From assembly GCA_040274765.1 (NCBI GenBank), contig JBEMAY010000015.1:1-58420 (forward strand): a stretch of DNA of 58,420 nt, given 5' to 3'. How positions within the stretch are numbered: position 1 is the first letter of the stretch; every line of letters begins with the position of its first letter. Below the pieces are notes generated by a model. It was not told the DNA's origin and did no database searches. It was given only the letters and a program-made list of their open reading frames with translations. Of this stretch, positions 51,983 through 58,420 are shown piece by piece. The position numbers and the translations under genes are program-made. This DNA is from Psychrobacillus sp040274765 (GTDB lineage Bacteria > Bacillota > Bacilli > Bacillales_A > Planococcaceae).

Positions 51983-53278
51983 CTATTTTAGTAACTCAAG
52001 TATTTGTTTTTTCAAAGCCTTCTTCTTGCCGTCTGCTGTCAAAAAGTCCTCTGGAAAGTATAGTTTATGATCTGTTCGTCGTTTACCTGATATAGCCTCC
52101 ACTACTTCTGATTGGCGAGAAAGCTCTCGGATTTCTCCATTTGGCATTTGAAGGTGTATCGGAATACGCTCCCCTTCTTCCCCTGGTCGATAAAAATCGT
52201 AAGGAAGGTCTGATGACGAATCAAACACTAAATAATATTCCGGATCTATTCCAACTCTTTTAAAAAGTTGCTCCAGTTCCTTCATTTTCACATAGTCCTT
52301 TGCAAGGTCAAACTCAATATATTGAAATAGTTTCCGGTTGACAAAACGGTTACATAAATCAGATAAAATTGGATCTTTTTCATTCATCCACAGCTGAAAA
52401 TAGGTTAGTAATACCCCTTCGTCTAATGCCAAATAATCATTTAATGTAAAGGTCTTGTCAAAAAAACGAGCAAAATGAGTAGGCTGTTGTTCAAACGCAT
52501 ATCCACTTTCACTTAATGCTTTTGCTCGATGTAAAATTTTTGTAAGAATGACTTCCGCACTTCTGGACACTGGGTGGAAGTATACTTGCCAATACATTTG
52601 GTAGCGACTCATAATATAGTCCTCTACTGCGTGCATCCCCGTAGATTTGATAACTACCTGATCATCCAGTGGTCTCATCACACGCAAAATACGTTCCATA
52701 TCGAAATGACCGTAGCTTACTCCAGTAAAATAAGCGTCTCTTTGTAAATAATCCATACGATCTGCATCTATCTGGCTTGAAATTAAACTAACCACTTGCT
52801 TGTTAGGATAAGTTTTTCCTATTACATCTGCAACCTTTTGAGGAAAGTCTGCACTAACTCTCGTAAGCACTTCGTTGACTTCTGTATCTCCAAGTAAGAT
52901 TTCCTTTGTAAATTCCTCATGATCTAATCCAAATACATTTTCAAAGGCATGAGAAAATGGGCCGTGTCCCAAATCATGAAGTAATGCCGCACATAATACT
53001 ACCAATCTTTCAGAAGGGTCCCATTCAGGTCTTCCTTCAAAACTATCGTCTATAATTCGGCGAACGATTTCATATACACCTAAAGAGTGATTAAATCTGC
53101 TATGTTCTGCCCCATGAAAGACTAGATAAGTAGTACCCAGCTGTTTGATGCGACGCAGTCTTTGAAATTCTTTTGCTCCAATCACGTCCCAAATTACTTG
53201 ATCACGGACATGAATGTAACGATGAACTGGATCCTTAAACACTTTTTCTTCTGCTAGCTTTTGCGTAGCATAGCTCAT
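51983..53278 (-). CDS. ywfO: HD-domain phosphohydrolase (YwfO family)
   Basis: 431 residues. HD metal site: His in HSRFNHSLGVYEIVRRI, HD pair in ALLHDLGHGPFSHAFE, and Asp in SSQIDADRMDYLQRDAYFTG. The layout is that of dNTP triphosphohydrolases of the SAMHD1/dGTPase group; B. subtilis YwfO and Enterococcus EF1143 are relatives. It likely degrades dNTPs, substrate set unknown. First gene of an operon with ywgA. Confidence 0.92.
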   Translation of the reverse strand: MSYATQKLAEEKVFKDPVHRYIHVRDQVIWDVIGAKEFQRLRRIKQLGTTYLVFHGAEHSRFNHSLGVYEIVRRIIDDSFEGRPEWDPSERLVVLCAALLHDLGHGPFSHAFENVFGLDHEEFTKEILLGDTEVNEVLTRVSADFPQKVADVIGKTYPNKQVVSLISSQIDADRMDYLQRDAYFTGVSYGHFDMERILRVMRPLDDQVVIKSTGMHAVEDYIMSRYQMYWQVYFHPVSRSAEVILTKILHRAKALSESGYAFEQQPTHFARFFDKTFTLNDYLALDEGVLLTYFQLWMNEKDPILSDLCNRFVNRKLFQYIEFDLAKDYVKMKELEQLFKRVGIDPEYYLVFDSSSDLPYDFYRPGEEGERIPIHLQMPNGEIRELSRQSEVVEAISGKRRTDHKLYFPEDFLTADGKKKALKKQILELLK

Positions 53279-53338
53279 ATCTCACCCTCCATGTCTTTCA
53301 AAAATGTAACTCACTTCCTATTAACTATAAAGTATAAA

Positions 53339-53366
53339 GAAAAAAGCCGCTTATGGAAAGGCGGCA
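53339..53366 (-). terminator. Terminator after the DUF1450 gene
   Basis: GCCGC and GCGGC arms with a 10-base loop, followed by TTTTTTC on the minus strand. Confidence 0.75.
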
Positions 53367-53413
53367 ATAGTTCGTTACATATAGGATAACCTTCTTGCAA
53401 GGAATGTCTATTA

Positions 53414-53641
53414 TTATGATTCCAGCTTGGCGCGTACTTTCTCCATTAACTCGTCCTCCGTCAAGGCTGCTACGGGACGATTATTTATAAAAGCAAACGT
53501 CTTTTTACGTCCTGGACCGCAGTAGGACTGACATTCTTTTATCTCAACCTCTGCTTCCGGATCGATTGCTTTTAGCTTTGGAATTAATGTTTTTAAATTA
53601 ACGGCCTGACACTCATCGCAAACTCGGAAATGGTTTGCCAT
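53414..53641 (-). CDS. DUF1450 small cysteine protein
   Basis: 75 residues from MANHFRVCDECQAVN; AAAGGG is nine bases before this ATG. Cysteines at CDEC (8, 11) and ECQSYCGPGRKK suggest a thioredoxin-like ferredoxin fold that could hold an Fe-S cluster or metal, as proposed for DUF1450. Function unknown. Single-gene unit between ywfO and rsfA with its own terminator. Confidence 0.85.
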   Translation of the reverse strand: MANHFRVCDECQAVNLKTLIPKLKAIDPEAEVEIKECQSYCGPGRKKTFAFINNRPVAALTEDELMEKVRAKLES

Positions 53642-53724
53642 AGTACACAACCCTTTCTATAAATAGATATTGTCTACACGTCATTGTATCTTAAAGTTTA
53701 TATTGCTATCAAGTGTAAATTACG

Positions 53725-53755
53725 TGAATAAAAGACCGCAATGTTGTCCATGATA
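53725..53755 (+). promoter_or_regulatory. Forespore-type promoter of rsfA
   Basis: TGAATA (53725-53730), 18 bases, CATGATA (53749-53755) fits the sigma-G/sigma-F box pattern (TGMATA, CATAnTA). RsfA of B. subtilis is made in the forespore under sigma-F and sigma-G. Confidence 0.5.
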
Positions 53756-53797
53756 TTAATAGAACAACGAAACTATGAACATGGTAGGAGGACAAAC

Positions 53798-54421
53798 ATG
53801 GTAAAAATCAGACAAGACGCATGGATGAGAGAAAACGATGAGCTGTTAGCAGAATTGGTGTTAAGACACGTCCGTGAAGGAAGTACACAATTAAATGCAT
53901 TTGAAGAAGCTGGTGACGAGTTAAATCGTACTGCAGCAGCTTGTGGATTTAGATGGAATGCGGTAGTCCGTCATCAATATGAAACAGAGCTAAAAGAGGC
54001 AAAAAAAGAACGCAAAGAAAAGCTTCGTATTTTAGGAAAAGATTACAGACGTAGAGGAAATGGAATCTACCTAGCGAAACCTCAGGAAGAGGGAGAACGC
54101 ACTCAATCTATTCCGGTATCTGCACTATCCATAGATATTATTATTGCTTATCTAGTACGACTACAGCACAGTGATTCAGATATTTCTAGATACCGTCACT
54201 TGGCATCGATCTCCAATGAAAAGATTCGTAAGCTAGAAAGTGAGCTTGTCAAACTAGAAAAAGAAAATGCTGCTATTAAACAAGATTACGAGCAATTTGT
54301 ACAAATTATGAACCGTGCACGTCGCCTAGTAACATTAAACGACGAAGAAATGCCTGCTGTTCCAGTATTTCAAATGGAAAAAAACGGCAACTTAGTTTCA
54401 AAAGAACCACCAACCGTATAA
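53798..54421 (+). CDS. rsfA: Prespore-specific transcriptional regulator RsfA
   Basis: 207 residues from MVKIRQDAWMRENDELLAEL, AGGAGG six bases upstream; the extension from 53741 is not supported. N-terminal Myb/SANT-like DNA-binding part (RQDAWMRENDELLAELVLRH, AAACGFRWNAVVRHQYETEL), a central basic segment, and a C-terminal coiled coil (KIRKLESELVKLEKENAAIK). RsfA tunes sigma-F dependent genes in the forespore. Forespore-type promoter upstream. Confidence 0.93.
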   Translation: MVKIRQDAWMRENDELLAELVLRHVREGSTQLNAFEEAGDELNRTAAACGFRWNAVVRHQYETELKEAKKERKEKLRILGKDYRRRGNGIYLAKPQEEGERTQSIPVSALSIDIIIAYLVRLQHSDSDISRYRHLASISNEKIRKLESELVKLEKENAAIKQDYEQFVQIMNRARRLVTLNDEEMPAVPVFQMEKNGNLVSKEPPTV

Positions 54422-54439
54422 TGGATTGGTGGTTTTTTC
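54405..54439 (+). terminator. Terminator of rsfA
   Basis: ACCACCAA(C)C and GG(A)TTGGTGGT pair across the stop codon; TTTTTTC follows. The stem begins in the last codons of rsfA. Confidence 0.82.
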
Positions 54440-54535
54440 TATTCTTATATTTTCACTCGTTCGAGTCGTCTGTTCATAAACATTAACCGAATTACAGTCC
54501 ATAACGAGACTCATCAATAAGCATCTTTCGCTAGC

Positions 54536-55375
54536 CTAACCCTCTAGCATCTTTTGGTTACGCTTAAGCACTCTTTCTAAGTAGAAGTGATATAACTCTG
54601 CCTCTTCCTGAAGAAGAGACCGAGAGACCATTTGATCGGACAGCTGATGGAGCAGTTGTTGAATACGAATAACTACGTCCTGCACCGTAAAGTTTGCTTG
54701 CAGCAGTTCATTAAGGGAAGCCATGACTTCAGGTTTTATACTAGGATAATTAAATTTCGTATTCTCACCCTGAACCCCTATTCCATAAAACTCTTGAATC
54801 AGGCGCGCTCTTTCGCTCCCGCTTCCCTCTACGCAAAGGTATACTTGTACGGCTATGCCTTGTCTAAGCCTTCTTTGTGATATTCCAGCAAATTTTTTCC
54901 CGCCTATACTTAAATCATAGGAGCCAGGGCAATAAGATCCTACTATTTCATAGGCTTCCATTTTTCCCTCTGCCTCTGGAAAAAGCAACTGGACAAATGC
55001 CATCATCACTTCATATCCTGTTGGTATGTCTATGGAATTCTCTTTTTCAGACAATACGATTGATATATTTAAGACACCCTCATCCAATACAACCGCAAGT
55101 CCTCCTGAATTTCGAACGATCGGATTATAGCCACGAGCACGCAAGAAATTTTGTGCATCCTCTACAAAAGGTAGACGATGATCTTGAATTCCCATTACCA
55201 CCGTATAATCATGCACCCACGTTCTCACAGTTGCCGGGGACTGACCTTGTCCGACCACATGGCAAAGTAAATCGTCAGCTGCAAAGGACTCTAAGGCTGA
55301 ACGGCTTTTACCACTCAGTGACTGATCCCAAAAGCGCCATGTTTGTTGCTCCAATAAAACATCTATTTCTGACAT
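54536..55375 (-). CDS. lipL: Octanoyl-[GcvH]:protein N-octanoyltransferase LipL
   Basis: 279 residues, lipoate ligase-like fold. RNSGGLAVVLDEGVLNISIV, then the catalytic Cys149 in GSYCPGSYDLSIGGKKFAG with Lys161 in the same run, and QRRLRQGIAVQVYL. LipL amidotransfers octanoyl groups from GcvH to 2-oxoacid dehydrogenase E2 subunits. Lies 11 bases after pta, an order shared with B. subtilis ywfL-pta. Confidence 0.92.
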   Translation of the reverse strand: MSEIDVLLEQQTWRFWDQSLSGKSRSALESFAADDLLCHVVGQGQSPATVRTWVHDYTVVMGIQDHRLPFVEDAQNFLRARGYNPIVRNSGGLAVVLDEGVLNISIVLSEKENSIDIPTGYEVMMAFVQLLFPEAEGKMEAYEIVGSYCPGSYDLSIGGKKFAGISQRRLRQGIAVQVYLCVEGSGSERARLIQEFYGIGVQGENTKFNYPSIKPEVMASLNELLQANFTVQDVVIRIQQLLHQLSDQMVSRSLLQEEAELYHFYLERVLKRNQKMLEG

Positions 55376-55386
55376 ACCTATTCTCC

Positions 55387-56331
55387 TTAATCTAATGCTT
55401 GAGCTGCTGTAATATAAGCAAGCTTGTATACATCCTCTGCATTACAGCCTCGTGACAAGTCATTCACCGGGGCATTTAAACCCTGTAGAATCGGGCCTAT
55501 TGCTTCAAATCCTCCAAGACGCTCTGCTATTTTATATCCTATATTGCCCGCCTCCAAAGAAGGGAAAACAAAAACATTTGCATCTCCTCTCACTACGGCG
55601 CCTGGTGCTTTTTTATCTGCAATGGAAGGAACAACACTTGCATCAAATTGCAGCTCCCCTTCTATCAGCAGCTGAGGTGCCCGTTCTCTTGCAAGTGCTG
55701 TTGCTTGGACTACCTTCTCGGTTTCCTCCGATTTTGCGGAACCTTTAGTAGAAAAAGATAGCATAGCCACCTTTGGCTCTATACCAAATGCAGCAGCTGT
55801 CTTAGCTCCCTCCACTGCAATTTCTGCCAAGTCATCACTTGTCGGCGCTATCGTAATGGCACAGTCAGCAAAAATATATCGCGTATCATTTTTTACCATC
55901 AGAAAAGCTCCACTAGTCTTTGTAATTCCTGGCTTTGTTTTGATAATTTGCAAGGCCGGTCGTACGGTTTCAGCTGTTGTATGTGCTGCCCCGCTTACTA
56001 GTCCGTCCGCTTTTTTTGTATATACAAGCATCGTACCAAAATAGTTAACGTCCTTTAAAATCTCTCTTGCTTCCTCTATAGTTACTTTGCCATTGCGTCT
56101 TTCCACAAAAGCATGTATTAGTTCGTCCATATATTCATAGGTAGCAGGATTCAACACCTGTAAGCCACTTGGAATTTCGTTCTCATTTCCAATGACTATA
56201 GGCTGAATTACTCCCTCTTCCTGCAATTTTAAAGCTGCCTCAATGATTCTTTGATCTTTTCCCTCTGGTAATATAATCGTTACACTTTTACTTTTTAGCC
56301 TATCTTTTATTTCTGTAAATAAATCAGCCAT
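55387..56331 (-). CDS. pta: Phosphate acetyltransferase
   Basis: 314 residues from MADLFTEIKDRLKSKS (an adjoining ATG one codon earlier is equal in signal). Interconverts acetyl-CoA and acetyl phosphate in overflow metabolism. Short Pta form: ILPEGKDQRIIEAALKLQEE, GAAHTTAETVRPALQIIK, AMLSFSTKGSAKSEET and the C-terminal GLNAPVNDLSRGCNAEDVYK. Divergent from hemQ; about 150 bases between them hold both promoters. Confidence 0.96.
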   Translation of the reverse strand: MADLFTEIKDRLKSKSVTIILPEGKDQRIIEAALKLQEEGVIQPIVIGNENEIPSGLQVLNPATYEYMDELIHAFVERRNGKVTIEEAREILKDVNYFGTMLVYTKKADGLVSGAAHTTAETVRPALQIIKTKPGITKTSGAFLMVKNDTRYIFADCAITIAPTSDDLAEIAVEGAKTAAAFGIEPKVAMLSFSTKGSAKSEETEKVVQATALARERAPQLLIEGELQFDASVVPSIADKKAPGAVVRGDANVFVFPSLEAGNIGYKIAERLGGFEAIGPILQGLNAPVNDLSRGCNAEDVYKLAYITAAQALD

Positions 56332-56482
56332 CATAACGCCCCCATGAGGATATATTTATACATTAAGCATACACGACTTTGTCACAGATTGTCATGTAAA
56401 AGTCAGTCTAAAAGGGGAATTCTAAAAGCTTGTATGGTAAACTAAAGTTGCGAAATATTTATTAAAGGGAGTGTCTTATATA

Positions 56483-57232
56483 ATGAATGAAGCAGCTATT
56501 ACATTAGATGGTTGGTACGTTTTACATGATTTCCGCCAAATGGATTGGGCATCATGGAAACAAGTAGATCCTGAACTTCGTAAACAAGCAACAGATGAGT
56601 TCGTTGCCTTTTTAGATGAATTACAACAAGCAGACGATGCAAAAACTGGAGCTCACGCTTTCTATACTATTGTGGGCCAAAAAGCGGACTTTATGTTAAT
56701 GACGTTACGTCCAACTATGGATGAATTGCAAGAGCTAGAGGCACGATTCAACAAGCTAACAATCGCTGACTTTACGATTCCTGCATACTCATACGTATCA
56801 GTAGTTGAGTTATCTAACTATCTGGCTGGTGAGTCAAATGAAGATCCATATCAAAATCCACATGTGCGCTCACGTCTATATCCACAGCTACAACGCTCTC
56901 AATACGTTTGCTTCTACCCAATGGACAAGCGTCGTGATGGCAACGATAACTGGTACATGCTTCCAATGGAGCAACGCAAAGAGTTAATGCGTAGCCATGG
57001 TATGATTGGTCGCAGCTATGCAGGAAAAGTGAAACAAATTATCTCTGGGTCTGTTGGCTTTGACGATTTTGAATGGGGAGTAACATTATTCTCAGACGAT
57101 GTACTTCAATTTAAAAAATTAGTATATGAAATGCGCTTTGACGAAGTTAGTGCGCGCTATGGCGAGTTTGGTTCGTTCTTCGTTGGTACTATTTTAGAAG
57201 GCGAAAAACGCTCTACTTTTTTCAATCTTTAA
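56483..57232 (+). CDS. hemQ: Coproheme decarboxylase HemQ (ChdC)
   Basis: 249 residues from MNEAAITLDGWYVLHDFR; AAAGGGAG is ~11 bases before, and a GTG four codons earlier abuts it. It turns coproheme into heme b in the Gram-positive coproporphyrin pathway. Tyr145 in FYPMDKRR and His172 in MRSHGMIGRSYAGKVKQ, the radical Tyr and proximal His of the family, fall at their usual numbers. Chlorite-dismutase-like fold. Divergent from pta as in B. subtilis ywfI. Confidence 0.95.
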   Translation: MNEAAITLDGWYVLHDFRQMDWASWKQVDPELRKQATDEFVAFLDELQQADDAKTGAHAFYTIVGQKADFMLMTLRPTMDELQELEARFNKLTIADFTIPAYSYVSVVELSNYLAGESNEDPYQNPHVRSRLYPQLQRSQYVCFYPMDKRRDGNDNWYMLPMEQRKELMRSHGMIGRSYAGKVKQIISGSVGFDDFEWGVTLFSDDVLQFKKLVYEMRFDEVSARYGEFGSFFVGTILEGEKRSTFFNL

Positions 57233-57242
57233 TCTTCATATA

Positions 57243-57271
57243 AAAAAGACTGCCTTTTGGTAGTCTTTTTT
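57243..57271 (+). terminator. Terminator of hemQ
   Basis: AAAAAGACTGCC and GGTAGTCTTTTT pair (one mismatch) over TTTT, with a further T. Symmetric. Confidence 0.82.
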
Positions 57272-57332
57272 ATATGCAAAATTTGTCATGATAGGTCATT
57301 TCTTAACATAGTTTAATGTAGGAGGTGATGCA

Positions 57333-57758
57333 TTGGCAGTAGTTCGTGCGACTTCGAAAGACATCGATCTACTAGCAAGGCTAATGCGAGCAGAAGCAGA
57401 GGGGGAAGGCGAACTAGGGATGCTAATGGTTGGCAATGTAGGAGTTAATCGAGTTCGTACGGCATGTTTAGACTTTAAGGATATACGAAACCTCGAGCAG
57501 ATGGTTTTTCAACGTCCCGGTGGCTTTGAGGCAACTACTAAGTCATACTTTTACCAGCGTGCAAGAGATAATGATTTAAAGCTAGCACAGCGTGTAGTTA
57601 ACGGTGAGCGTTTTCACCCTGCAACCAGATCATTATGGTTTTTCGACCCTGGCGAGAGTACCCCTTGCCCTGCGCAATGGTATGGGCAATGGAATACCGG
57701 GCGCTTTAAAGCTCATTGCTTCTTTTCTCCTACCGAAGAGGAATGTCCAGAGATCTAA
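57333..57758 (+). CDS. cwlJ: Spore cell wall hydrolase CwlJ
   Basis: 141 residues, TTG start at 57333 following TAGGAGGTGATG. SleB/CwlJ hydrolase domain with the catalytic Glu in LARLMRAEAEGEGELGMLMV, NRVRTACLDFKDI, and SLWFFDPGESTPCPAQWYG. CwlJ degrades spore cortex during germination and needs GerQ for its placement in the coat. No signal peptide, as expected. Twenty bases before gerQ. Confidence 0.95.
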   Translation: MAVVRATSKDIDLLARLMRAEAEGEGELGMLMVGNVGVNRVRTACLDFKDIRNLEQMVFQRPGGFEATTKSYFYQRARDNDLKLAQRVVNGERFHPATRSLWFFDPGESTPCPAQWYGQWNTGRFKAHCFFSPTEEECPEI

Positions 57759-57778
57759 AAAACAGAGAGGATGTATGA

Positions 57779-58141
57779 ATGGTTCAATATTATTGGTATC
57801 CTGGTGGCTATCCAAACCAACAGTATCCGCAAGCTCAGCAAGTCCCAGGTCAGCAACCACCACAACAGCAATATACTCCGGGGGTCCAAATACCTGCTAG
57901 TGGACGGTCGGCAGAGGAATCCTATGTAGAAAATATTTTAAGAGCAAACAGAGGCAAACTGGGAACATTCTATTTTACCTTTGAAAACAATGCAACACGA
58001 AACAATGTAGTCCTAAATGGATATGTAGAGGCTGCTGGACGTGACCATGTGATTATTAGTGATCCTAACGGGAAACGGTACTTAATGTTAATGATTTACT
58101 TTGATTATGCTACATTCGATGAAGAAATCAATTACTTTTAA
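57779..58141 (+). CDS. gerQ: Spore coat protein GerQ
   Basis: 120 residues. The N-terminal ~40 residues are Gln/Pro/Tyr-rich (YYWYPGGYPNQQYPQAQQ), then a conserved domain: SYVENILRANRGKLGTFYF and GRDHVIISDPNGKRYLMLMI. GerQ is cross-linked into the coat by transglutaminase in B. subtilis and holds CwlJ. GAGAGG eight bases before the ATG. Operon with cwlJ. Confidence 0.95.
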   Translation: MVQYYWYPGGYPNQQYPQAQQVPGQQPPQQQYTPGVQIPASGRSAEESYVENILRANRGKLGTFYFTFENNATRNNVVLNGYVEAAGRDHVIISDPNGKRYLMLMIYFDYATFDEEINYF

Positions 58142-58148
58142 ACATAGG

Positions 58149-58180
58149 CAAGGCTTATCTCTCAGGAGTAAGCCTTTTTC
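58149..58180 (+). terminator. Terminator of cwlJ-gerQ
   Basis: AAGGCTTA (58150-58157) pairs with TAAGCCTT (58169-58176), inner CTC/GAG, then TTTC. Confidence 0.85.
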
Positions 58181-58285
58181 TATGTTTAGAGGAAAGTTAT
58201 TCCTTACATTAATATTCTTTGTCAGAACAACCTTATAGCCCCCAAAAATGTTTTTTACAATGTATGGACTTTTATTAAGATTATC

Positions 58286-58352
58286 GATTTCCGTTGCAGT
58301 CGGACGCTTTCCGCCGGCATGGCCTCAGCCTCCTCGTCGCTGCGCTGAGGGC
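58286..58352. repeat. Truncated GC-rich element near the right edge
   Basis: TCGGACGCTTTCCGCCGGCA, GGCCTCAGCCTCCTCGTCG and GCTGCGCTGAGGG follow the family of GC-rich elements, but the expected AGTCGCCGCC end is missing: CACTGAAAAAGTAC begins instead. The rest of the window (to 58420) shows no gene. Confidence 0.65.
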
Positions 58353-58420
58353 ACTGAAAAAGTACTTTTAAAACGCTTAGGGTAGAGTTGAATAAAGCTC
58401 CTATTTCCTAAATCCGTGTC

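Overview
The window reads as chromosome of a low-GC, endospore-forming member of the Bacillales, most likely a Planococcaceae (Caryophanaceae) relative such as Psychrobacillus or Lysinibacillus; the genus is an inference. Spore genes (spo0F, pbpG, rsfA, cwlJ-gerQ) are present, and gene order follows two blocks known from Bacillus subtilis: rpmE-rho-glpX-murA-tal-fbaA-spo0F-ywjG-pyrG-rpoE-acdA-fadF on the left and argS-ywiB-speB-speE-pbpG-ywhD-ywhB-ywgA-ywfO-rsfA-lipL-pta-hemQ-cwlJ-gerQ on the right. Accessory modules, repeats and a cobalamin salvage operon lie in and between these blocks.

Left block (1-23.4 kb). A three-gene module (ECF sigma factor, PadR-type regulator, SEDS-family membrane protein with an N-terminal PadR-associated helical domain) sits between rho and rpmE, behind an ECF-type promoter that looks autoregulated. 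Central carbon and wall precursor genes (glpX, murA, tal, fba) follow, then spo0F behind a sigma-H-like promoter. pyrG has a promoter that starts the transcript at GGG and a leader terminator, as in the reiterative-transcription attenuation of B. subtilis. A short-chain acyl-CoA gene group (fadF-like Fe-S oxidoreductase, thiolase, hydroxyacyl-CoA dehydrogenase, two acyl-CoA dehydrogenases, TetR regulator, fused isobutyryl-CoA mutase icmF) has a palindromic operator placed between the -35 and -10 of its first promoter.

Middle (23.4-41.5 kb). A 2-kb intergenic region carries four copies of a dispersed palindromic element followed by about nine copies of an exact 105-bp tandem unit, itself built of five boxes of about 21 bp. 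After a HAD phosphatase and an MHYT-GGDEF-EAL protein comes a twelve-gene minus-strand operon under a cobalamin riboswitch: btuF, btuC, a btuD-cbiZ fusion, cbiB, cobD, cobU, cobS, cobC, a second cobU-like gene, a PduO-type adenosyltransferase, cblT and cblS. Together these cover uptake of corrinoids and alpha-ribazole, remodelling, lower-ligand assembly and adenosylation, but no corrin ring synthesis. The product, adenosylcobalamin, is the cofactor of IcmF encoded in the same window. A small island of DUF1963, DUF2314/DUF2185, DUF3221-like and DUF2975 genes follows.

Right block (41.5-58.4 kb). argS, polyamine genes speE-speB, a sporulation class A PBP, and conserved ywh/ywg/ywf genes. Between speB and its terminator lie four tandem vestigial copies of the last codons of speB, each with its stop codon. 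Several intergenic gaps carry copies of the same GC-rich palindromic repeat family, the last one cut off near the window end.
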